DNA of 64,000 nucleotides from Devosia ginsengisoli (GTDB lineage: Bacteria > Pseudomonadota > Alphaproteobacteria > Rhizobiales > Devosiaceae): contig NZ_JANQAJ010000005.1 in assembly GCF_024707105.1 (NCBI RefSeq), forward strand, positions 1 to 64,000. Direction: 5' to 3'. Positions 7,702 to 13,852 of this stretch are shown here, in pieces. A program made the position numbers and the translations under genes. Below the pieces are notes generated by a model. It was not told where the DNA came from, ran no database searches, and saw only the letters and a list, made by a program, of their open reading frames with translations. The first letter of the stretch is position 1. Each line of letters opens with the position of its first letter.

Positions 7702-8289
7702 CGCGTCGCCGTGGCGGCGTATCGAGGCGGACTCAAGACCATTATTTTCGACACCGACATCGATGGGGAGAGCGGTCAGGAATCGTGCATGCGGTGGGCC
7801 AAGTTGCGGCAGGAGGGAAGCCTCGTGGTGCGCCGGGCAAGCCAGGCGCGGATCGGAGAGGCGATTGCCTGGGCCGAGAAAAATGGCTTTGACTTTATCG
7901 TCATCGATACGCCTGGTCGGGACATTGCGGGTATGAAGCGGGCGCTCGATCTGGCCGACTTTATGCTGACCCCCTCCCAACCTTCGCCGCTGGACTTGCA
8001 GGCGACTGCGCCGCTCCGCCGGCTTTGGTCAGTCTCCGGAACACCGGCCAGCATCGCGCTGACCATGGTCATCAGAGAAACGCTGCCGCGCACCCGCAAT
8101 TATGTTGAGCGCTATGCAGAACAGGGTGCCGTGCTGCCTGCCATTATTGGTCGACGGGTGCAGTATCTGGACGCCATGGAGCGTGGGTTGGGCGTGTCCG
8201 AATATAGGCCGGGCGATATTGGCGACAGGGAGATGCGTCGACTTCTTGCTGCCATTTTTGCTGAAGCCACGAAGCAGAAGGTGGCGTGA
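7702..8289 (+). pseudogene. ParA-family partition ATPase, 5'-truncated (no Walker A)
   Basis: The open frame is recognisable as ParA/Soj from just after the P-loop: VAVAAYRGGLKTIIFDTD is the switch beta-strand, FDFIVIDTPGR is the Walker B/switch II strand, and ADFMLTPSQPSPLD and the C-terminal AMERGLGVSEY complete the fold. The P-loop KGGxGKT, which should lie about 20 residues upstream, is missing because the sequence there is the antisense connector remnant. Without Walker A the protein should not bind ATP. A TTG at 7681 could still start it. The ribbon-helix-helix gene overlaps its stop codon, as in intact parA-parB-like pairs of plasmids and ICEs. Confidence 0.75.
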
Positions 8290-8582
8290 TGAAGGCGGAA
8301 GATGAAACCTCGGAAACGATCGCGACAGATCGCCCGATTTGGAACATACGCGAGGTGCGCATCCGGCTGCCGCGTCCAGGTATTAGCGCCCTCAAGCAAA
8401 AGGCGGATGCGGACGGTGTGACCGTCAACGCCCTGATCGCACGCTATATCGACCAGGGCCTTGTGTCCGATGGCCGTCCTGGTCTGTTTGAATTGTCGGC
8501 CTGGTTCCGGACCTATCTACGCCGCAAGGGTGGTCGCGACAGCGAAGCCAAACGCGCGGCCCGAGACGACGATTTTACCTGA
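8289..8582 (+). CDS. Ribbon-helix-helix protein, partner of ParA
   Basis: The 97-aa protein has a short beta strand (REVRIRLP) followed by two helices (ISALKQKADADGVTVNALIARYID), the layout of ribbon-helix-helix DNA-binding proteins that serve as small centromere-binding partners of ParA. The ATG overlaps the ParA stop by one base (TGATG), so the two were co-translated. The C-terminal half is basic (RTYLRRKGG). With ParA truncated the pair is probably inactive in partitioning, although this protein could still bind DNA. Confidence 0.7.
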   Translation: MKAEDETSETIATDRPIWNIREVRIRLPRPGISALKQKADADGVTVNALIARYIDQGLVSDGRPGLFELSAWFRTYLRRKGGRDSEAKRAARDDDFT

Positions 8583-8625
8583 TCGTGACATAGGGCTTGA
8601 TTGCGCATGGAACGGGCGGCACCCC

Positions 8626-8695
8626 TCCGTGGGTCCGTGGGTCCGTGGGTCCGTGGGTCCGTGGGTCCGTGGGTCCGTGGGTCCGTGGGTCCGTG
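8626..8695 (+). repeat. 8-bp tandem repeat (TCCGTGGG x 8.75)
   Basis: Eight perfect head-to-tail copies of TCCGTGGG followed by a partial copy (TCCGTG) begin 44 bp after the ribbon-helix-helix gene. Such perfect short tandem arrays are prone to slipped-strand changes in copy number. The array is not inside a credible gene; all six frames give low-complexity peptides. It might be an iteron-like site for the partition proteins, a recombination scar, or just an unstable microsatellite. Confidence 0.9.
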
Positions 8696-8743
8696 TACGG
8701 CTGGTTGCCGATGGCGCTTTGGAATAGGTGGCCGCCGAGTCGG

Positions 8744-8802
8744 CAACGCGCCCCATATCGGCCGTTCGCCTGGGCTTCACCAGTTCCAAAAAGCGGACAT
8801 TC
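8744..8802 (+). repeat. Dispersed intergenic element, copy A
   Basis: About 60 bp with the pattern CGCGCCCCATATCGGCC near the left end and AAAAAGCGGACATTC at the right end. The same two blocks at the same spacing recur at 12970-13030, 27940-27998 and 40722-40780 (reverse strand). It lies in the gene-free stretch 8583-8961, which otherwise contains only the 8-bp tandem repeat and no credible gene. Confidence 0.6.
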
Positions 8803-8961
8803 AACTTGGCGGACGAAAACCGAGGACTCCGGTGGATTTCGGCCCGCCCGTTTTGCGTCCCAAGGACAGGCAGCCAGCCGCACCTAGGCGGCAGCGAAAC
8901 GGCATGCCGTCAAGTGGCGCGACGTGGTCCGTCTGAGGTTGGGCGCTCACACGGGCTGTCG

Positions 8962-9861
8962 CTAGAACACGGCCCCTGCTGGTGCCGCCGTGCCGCGCAG
9001 TCTGACCGCATCCTTGCTGGGCGGCGCGCCAAACTGGCGACGATATTCGCGGCTAAACTGGGACGGACTGTCATAGCCGACATGATAGCCGATAGCCGCC
9101 ACATCGCTATGCTGCGCAGCCAGCATCAGCCGGGCCTCCTGCAGCCGGATCTGCTTCTGAAACTGGATCGGGCTCATCGCAGTTGCGGCCTGGAAGTTGC
9201 GATAGAACGCCGAGACGCTCATGCCGCAGATCGCCGCCACGTCTTCGACACGAAAGGCATGGGCATAGTGGTCGCGGATCCAGCGCACCGCCCGAGCGAT
9301 GTGGCTGAGATTGCTGTCGGCTAGGCCGAGCTGCCGCACGGCCGCCCCCTGGTCCCCAACGATTAGCAACCAGAGGATTTCGCGCTTTATCAGCGGGGCA
9401 AGAACGGGAATATCGCGTGGGGAATCGAGCAGGCGGATAAGGCGCGTAACCGCATCCAGCAGTGCGGCCGGCGCTGTACTCACCGTCATGCCGCTTGGCG
9501 GGCTGCCCCGGCCATCGCGCAGATCGGGTGCGCCCGCCTGTAGCAGCAGTTCGGCAATGCTGGCGGGGTGCAGCACCATGCCAAAGCCCAGTGCCGGACA
9601 GTCTGGACGGGCATCGATGAACTGGCCATTCACTGGCAGGTCCAGCGAAGAGACCAGATACTCTCCCGGGCCGTATTCATAGACGCAGTCGCCCAGCGCT
9701 AGGCGCTTCATGCCTTGGGCGATCAGCGCCATGACCGAGCTGGTCATCGAGGATTCCAGCTCTGAGACATCATGACGGGCAATGAGCACCCCTTCGATCG
9801 GGGTAGTCATGTCAGCCCGCGCATGGCGGTTGATAAGGCTGCGCAGTTCGTCCAGCGGCAT
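8962..9861 (-). CDS. AraC-family transcriptional regulator (AraC_N type)
   Basis: The 299-aa regulator has an N-terminal AraC_N domain (starting with TTPIEGVLIARH) and a C-terminal double helix-turn-helix: first HTH VEDVAAICGMSVSAFYRNFQ, second HTH DVAAIGYHVGYDSPSQFSRE with the classic GYDSPSQFSREYRRQFG. The architecture matches YqhC-type activators that control nearby oxidoreductase genes. It is divergent from the SnoaL/ABM/esterase/SDR operon, with a palindrome between them. The start at 9861 has a GGAGAG site before it. Confidence 0.92.
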   Translation of the reverse strand: MPLDELRSLINRHARADMTTPIEGVLIARHDVSELESSMTSSVMALIAQGMKRLALGDCVYEYGPGEYLVSSLDLPVNGQFIDARPDCPALGFGMVLHPASIAELLLQAGAPDLRDGRGSPPSGMTVSTAPAALLDAVTRLIRLLDSPRDIPVLAPLIKREILWLLIVGDQGAAVRQLGLADSNLSHIARAVRWIRDHYAHAFRVEDVAAICGMSVSAFYRNFQAATAMSPIQFQKQIRLQEARLMLAAQHSDVAAIGYHVGYDSPSQFSREYRRQFGAPPSKDAVRLRGTAAPAGAVF

Positions 9862-9928
9862 GGCACTCTCTCCACATTGGCAGGTTCGTTGCTAGCACGG
9901 ACCAGCAACGACGTCGTGCTTAATTCTA

Positions 9929-9950
9929 CACAATGATAGGATTGTGCAAT
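9929..9950. promoter_or_regulatory. Palindromes in the AraC / operon intergenic region (candidate operator)
   Basis: CACAAT (9929-9934) and ATTGTG (9941-9946) form a perfect 6-bp inverted repeat with a 6-bp spacer, overlapped by a second palindrome ATTGTGCAAT (9941-9950). They lie between the AraC gene and the rightward operon, about 70 bp from the regulator start. Binding by the AraC protein is inference. Confidence 0.45.
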
Positions 9951-10051
9951 AACGCGAGAGGATGCGCCTAACGCTGGAGCAGCTACCGGTGGTTCAGTGC
10001 AGACATCGGCGGACGACAGGGCCCGCCGGACCTAAACCACCGGAGACCATC

Positions 10052-10462
10052 ATGTCTGAACAGAACAAGCAGATCGTCCGCCACTACTTCGAAGGCCTTG
10101 ATGCTCAGAAGTCCCCGCCCGCCGAATGGGTGACGCCGGAATTCATACTCCATATTGCCGGCTCTCCGGACATGAACCTCAATGCAGCGCTTGAGTTCTC
10201 CGTCGGGCTCGTCACCGCCGTGCCGAACCTCACCCACCCGATCGTCGAGCTGGTCGCTGAAGGGGACAAGGTCTCCTATCGGGGTCGCTATGAGGGGACG
10301 CAGTCGGCACCCTATCTCGGGGCCATGGGGCCCAGCGGCGTGTTGTCCGCGACGGGCGCCGGTGTCTTCCGCATTGCCGATGGCAAGGTCGCAGAGCTCT
10401 GGATCTGGCCGGACACGATGACGGTCCTGCAGCAATTGGGCGTCCTGCCGCAGCAGGGCTGA
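10052..10462 (+). CDS. SnoaL-like / ester-cyclase-type NTF2-fold protein
   Basis: A 136-aa protein (MSEQNKQIVRHYFEGLDAQ) with the SnoaL/NTF2 pattern: an N-terminal helix, then VTPEFILHIAG, a VELVAEGDKVSYRGRYEGT core and the C-terminal GVFRIADGKVAELWIWPD strand pair. Members cyclise polyketides or act as small isomerases and hydratases, often near SDR genes. Start 10052 has GGAGA upstream; a longer frame from 9962 lacks support. It is the first gene of the operon divergent from the AraC regulator. Substrate unknown. Confidence 0.8.
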   Translation: MSEQNKQIVRHYFEGLDAQKSPPAEWVTPEFILHIAGSPDMNLNAALEFSVGLVTAVPNLTHPIVELVAEGDKVSYRGRYEGTQSAPYLGAMGPSGVLSATGAGVFRIADGKVAELWIWPDTMTVLQQLGVLPQQG

Positions 10463-10528
10463 CCACACGCCCCTGCAGCATGAGACCCCGTGCTGCGCAA
10501 TTTACCCACTCCATCAAGGAAAAGACCC

Positions 10529-10837
10529 ATGACGATACAACACGGCTTTCACGCCGCCTTCCCCGCTCACAGAGGTCAGGGCGACGCCCTTGTCGCGCTT
10601 CTCCTGGCCGCCCCGTCGCTGGGCAATGATGACTGCGTGGTGTTCCTGGTCAGCCGCTCGGCCAGCAATCCCGATCTGGTCAGCGTTGCAGAAGGCTGGA
10701 CCAGCCAGGACGCGCACGCAAAATTCTTCGCCAGCCAGGAGGCCCAGGCCTTCGTTGCCGAGCTGGCCCCGTTGATTGCCGGGGAGTCCATCTACTCCGA
10801 CGCCATCCCCGTGGGCGGCAAGGCCATCCTAGCCTAG
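10529..10837 (+). CDS. Antibiotic-biosynthesis-monooxygenase-like (ABM) protein
   Basis: The 102-aa protein has the dimeric alpha/beta-barrel pattern of ABM-domain proteins: an N-terminal strand, a helix GQGDALVALLLAA, a strand CVVFLVSRSASNPD, a VSVAEGWTSQDAHAKFFAS segment (the ExW..x.A...H motif is partly kept) and a helix QAFVAELAPLI. Such proteins are cofactor-free quinone-forming monooxygenases or simple heme/quinone-binding partners. An AAGGAAAAG site precedes ATG 10529. It is the second gene of the AraC-controlled operon; the substrate is not deducible. Confidence 0.75.
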   Translation: MTIQHGFHAAFPAHRGQGDALVALLLAAPSLGNDDCVVFLVSRSASNPDLVSVAEGWTSQDAHAKFFASQEAQAFVAELAPLIAGESIYSDAIPVGGKAILA

Positions 10838-10919
10838 CTGCCGCCCCACCTAGCCCACTCAGCCCCCGCTCGGTCGATGTCCGGGCGCGCATACCCACAC
10901 CCTCAAAACGGAGCCTTCC

Positions 10920-11870
10920 ATGTCCATTCCCCGTCCCGCCCTCGACCCTGAATTGAGCACCAAGCTCGCCGACTTCCCGCTCGGTGTTGATCTCAATCCC
11001 GAACTTCTGGCGCAGATGCGCCAGTATGCAGTGCCCGCCGAAACTTATCTCAATGGCCGTGCGCTCGAGCGCCGCGAGATCGCGGTGACTGCCGCCGATG
11101 GCGCCAGCCTGCCCCTTACCGTGCTCCGGCCGTCGGCGCCCACGCAGAATGCCCCCTGCATCTACTGGCTGCACGGTGGCGGCATGGTGATGGGCGATCG
11201 CTTCGCCAATCTCGATATCCCGCTCGACTGGCTCGACCAGCATGGCGCGGTGGTGGTGACCATAGACTATCGCCTAGCGCCCGAAGTCTCGGGCACCACT
11301 CTGGTGGAGGACTGCTACCAGGGCCTGCTGTGGCTTGCCGCCCATGCCGGGGACCTCGGCATTGATCCCAACCGTATCGTGGTGGCTGGCGCCAGCGCCG
11401 GTGGCGGCCTCGTGGCGGGCACGGTGCTGATGGCGCGCGACCGCAATGGCCCGTCCATTGCAGCCCAGATCCTGATCTGCCCGATGCTGGACCATCGCAA
11501 CGCAACGCCGTCCAGCCAGCAATATGCCGGCGAGCCCGGCGTCTGGACGCGCGAGAAGAACCTGTTTGCCTGGCAGGCTGTGCTCGACGGCGAGACGGGC
11601 GAGATCTCCAGCTACATCTCGCCGGCGCTCGAAACCAATCTGGCAGACCTGCCGACCACCTATATCGACGCCGGCACGGCCGAAGTCTTCCGCGATGAGG
11701 ACGTCGCCTATGCCAGCAAGATCTGGGCAGCGGGCGGCCAGGCCGAGCTGCACATCTGGGCCGGTGGCTTCCACGGCTTCGATGCCATGTTCCCCGATGC
11801 TGGTTTGTCTACGGCAGCCCGCGCTGCCCGCAGCGCCTGGCTCAGCCGCGTCCTGAAGACCCTCGCCTGA
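10920..11870 (+). CDS. Alpha/beta hydrolase, HSL-type (family IV) esterase
   Basis: The 316-aa enzyme has the hormone-sensitive-lipase family markers: oxyanion-hole HGGG in YWLHGGGMVMGDR, the nucleophile elbow GASAGGG (catalytic Ser), an acid in FRDEDVAYA and the catalytic His in GGFHGFD. Members hydrolyse short-chain esters in the cytoplasm. No signal peptide is visible. Length is typical (300-320 aa). It lies between the ABM and SDR genes in the same direction, so the operon probably converts a small ester or lactone. Confidence 0.93.
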   Translation: MSIPRPALDPELSTKLADFPLGVDLNPELLAQMRQYAVPAETYLNGRALERREIAVTAADGASLPLTVLRPSAPTQNAPCIYWLHGGGMVMGDRFANLDIPLDWLDQHGAVVVTIDYRLAPEVSGTTLVEDCYQGLLWLAAHAGDLGIDPNRIVVAGASAGGGLVAGTVLMARDRNGPSIAAQILICPMLDHRNATPSSQQYAGEPGVWTREKNLFAWQAVLDGETGEISSYISPALETNLADLPTTYIDAGTAEVFRDEDVAYASKIWAAGGQAELHIWAGGFHGFDAMFPDAGLSTAARAARSAWLSRVLKTLA

Positions 11871-11920
11871 ATCCTTGAGCGACTTCGGCCCCTATCCCAT
11901 ACCAACCAAAGGAAATTTCC

Positions 11921-12667
11921 ATGAAAACTGTTCTCATCACTGGCACCTCGTCCGGCTATGGCCTGGAAACGGCCCGCTACTTCCACGACCAGGGCTGGAG
12001 GGTCATCGCCACGATGCGCCACCCGCAGCCGGACCTGTTCGCCCAGTCCGACCGCCTCCACGTCCTGCCCCTCGACGTCACCAATGCCGACAGTATCGCA
12101 GCCTGCCTGGCGGCAGCCGGCCCCATCGACGTGCTGGTCAACAATGCCGGCATCGGCATGGTGGGGGCGTTTGAGGCCTCGCCCATGGCCCAGGTGCGCC
12201 GCCTGTTCGAAACCAATACCCTGGGGGTCATGGCCATGATCCAGGCCATCCTGCCCAAGATGCGGCAGCAGGGCGGCGGCGTCATCGTCAACGTCACCTC
12301 AAGCGTTGTGCTGTCGCCCTCGCCGTTCGCCGCCGCCTATACCGCCACCAAGACCGCCATCGAGGGCTTTTCCCGGTCGCTGGCCAAAGAGCTGGTTGCC
12401 TTCGACATTGGCGTCAAGCTGGTTGAGCCCGGCTATGCGCCCACGACGCGGTTCGGCGCCAATACCGAACTGCCCATTGCCGACCTGATCCCACCGGCCT
12501 ATGCCGATTTTGCACGGCCGATCTTCGAGGCCTTTGCCGTTCCCAGTGTTACGACGCGGGAAATCGATGTGGCCGAGGCCGTGTGGCGGGCCGCCAATGA
12601 CACCACCGGCCAGCAGCGCTTTCCCGCTGGTCCCGATGCCGTGGCGCAGTGGGAAGCCTCGCGATGA
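11921..12667 (+). CDS. Short-chain dehydrogenase/reductase
   Basis: The 248-aa classical SDR shows the cofactor motif TGTSSGYG (TGxxxGxG), the structural NNAG motif (VNNAGIGM), the catalytic Ser in NVTSSVV and Tyr-x-x-x-Lys in YTATK. These are NAD(P)-dependent oxidoreductases acting on alcohols or carbonyls. An AAGGAAATTTCC site precedes the ATG. The coenzyme-specificity loop reads ATMRHPQ, which suits NADP, but this is not certain. It is the last clear enzyme of the operon driven from the AraC intergenic region. Confidence 0.93.
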   Translation: MKTVLITGTSSGYGLETARYFHDQGWRVIATMRHPQPDLFAQSDRLHVLPLDVTNADSIAACLAAAGPIDVLVNNAGIGMVGAFEASPMAQVRRLFETNTLGVMAMIQAILPKMRQQGGGVIVNVTSSVVLSPSPFAAAYTATKTAIEGFSRSLAKELVAFDIGVKLVEPGYAPTTRFGANTELPIADLIPPAYADFARPIFEAFAVPSVTTREIDVAEAVWRAANDTTGQQRFPAGPDAVAQWEASR

Positions 12668-12795
12668 GCATGCGCGCGATCCTGGCCGCCACCTTGCGCT
12701 GGCACCTGCGCAAGGCCCGGCGGAGCTTTCAACTGCTTGGCCGCTGGCTGACCCAGCCGGCACGCTCGCCGACCCGCACCGTGCGCTGGGGGTGA
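12664..12795 (+). CDS. Possible small basic protein overlapping the SDR stop
   Basis: A 43-codon frame starts in an ATGA overlap with the SDR stop codon and encodes an Arg/Trp-rich basic peptide (MSMRAILAATLRWHLRKARR, then FQLLGRWLTQPARSP). The translational-coupling overlap is the main argument for reality; composition is unusual and no family is recognised. It could equally be chance read-through sequence. Confidence 0.35.
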   Translation: MSMRAILAATLRWHLRKARRSFQLLGRWLTQPARSPTRTVRWG

Positions 12796-12840
12796 GGGGG
12801 CCCTCTCAAATCGTCCAACTTACCAGGGAGCATTTGGCCA

Positions 12841-12871
12841 GGTCCGGGCGCGCAGAACGCGCGACCGGACC
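12841..12871. terminator. Strong GC hairpin after the AraC-controlled operon
   Basis: GGTCCGG..GCGCG pairs with CGCGC..CCGGACC around a short loop. There is no T tract, so it may stabilise the mRNA 3' end or assist factor-dependent termination rather than act as a full intrinsic terminator. Confidence 0.45.
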
Positions 12872-12969
12872 TTCAGGCGCGAAGCGTGCAACCACGATAA
12901 GACGGCTGCCTTTCGCGTTCATCGCGAGGGACGAGCAACCGGCGGCACTGGGCGGAAGCCGACGGGCCG

Positions 12970-13030
12970 TAACGCGCCCCATTTCGGTCATAGAGGCTGG
13001 TCGCGCCATGTCCCGGAAGCAGCCGTAATG
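12970..13030 (+). repeat. Dispersed intergenic element, copy B
   Basis: It contains AACGCGCCCCATTTCGGTC followed about 30 bp later by GGAAGCAGCCGTAATG, matching the two-block pattern of copies A, C and D, with the right block diverged. It lies in the gene-free stretch 12796-13112, which otherwise holds only the hairpin above and no convincing ORF. Confidence 0.55.
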
Positions 13031-13112
13031 CATAGGCGAGCGACCTCTCCAAGTTCAGCGAGGCCGACAAGCCTCCGCACCGATCGAGGCGCGCTGCGGT
13101 GAGCGCCGCCTA

Positions 13113-13841
13113 CTAGCCCACCTTGCGCGCAGTGAACGGTGTTACCGTCTTGCACTGCATCCCGGCAATGATCGCTGCCGCCGCAGCATCGAGGCCAGGA
13201 ATGGCCAGGTCATATTCGAAGACGCTGTTTCCGGTGACTTCGGTGGGGCTGACCATGCGGACCGTCTGGATGACGCCGGCGCCAGAGGTGCCGCCATTGG
13301 CCGACATGGTTTCATCGACCAGCACGCCGCGCCAGTTCAGCCGGCCGGTTTCGGTCCAGTGGAACATGCCGCGGGCTTCCATGAACAGTTTTTCGGGATG
13401 GAACACGCCATTCCAGATGATCTGGCGCGTCTGGCTGGTCATGCCGCCTGGTATCTGGCCCCTGACCATCTGGCAGGCGGAGGTGTCGGTGGTGCCGACA
13501 CTGATCTGCCACAGACCATCCTCGGGCGTGAATTCATCGGCGAGTTGCAGTGGGCATGACCCATCACCGCCATATTTGCGGTCAAGCTGGGCGGGCGTCA
13601 GATCCTGCCAACTGAACCCGGATGCGTCCTGGACCAAGATCATGTCGATCGCGCCTACTTCCGTCTTCAGCCGCAGCGTTGCCTCGACCTCTTCAATCGT
13701 CACTGTGCTGACCTTGCAGGTGCAGCCGGACGTTCCGCAGACCGCTGTCTGGACATATTGTGCCTGGGCCGGAGCGACCTGAATCGCCAAGCCCGCTGCC
13801 AGACCCAAAGCCAGGGCCGCATTTCTCGTGCGCATCTTCAT
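13113..13841 (-). CDS. Secreted protein of unknown function (VWA operon, last gene)
   Basis: The 242-aa protein starts with a clear Sec signal peptide (MKMRTRNAALALGLAAGL with cleavage near APAQAQ). The mature part has a Cys-rich start (CGTSGCTCKVS), suited to periplasmic disulfides, and beta-rich repeats with Thr/Val. No domain is recognised. The start at 13841 is preferred over an upstream frame start because the signal peptide begins there. It is 11 bp after the stop of the VWA gene and closes the leftward operon, so it may work with the VWA protein in the envelope. Confidence 0.8.
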   Translation of the reverse strand: MKMRTRNAALALGLAAGLAIQVAPAQAQYVQTAVCGTSGCTCKVSTVTIEEVEATLRLKTEVGAIDMILVQDASGFSWQDLTPAQLDRKYGGDGSCPLQLADEFTPEDGLWQISVGTTDTSACQMVRGQIPGGMTSQTRQIIWNGVFHPEKLFMEARGMFHWTETGRLNWRGVLVDETMSANGGTSGAGVIQTVRMVSPTEVTGNSVFEYDLAIPGLDAAAAAIIAGMQCKTVTPFTARKVG

Positions 13842-13852
13842 TGTCGGGCTCC

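Noticed and set aside
8626..8695. CRISPR array
   Set aside because: Repeat unit is 8 bp with no spacers, and no cas genes are present.
8575..8883. ORFs across the 8-bp repeat (GPTDPRTH and LGPWVRGS repeats)
   Set aside because: All frames are open because the repeat unit lacks stops; the peptides are low complexity with no start support.
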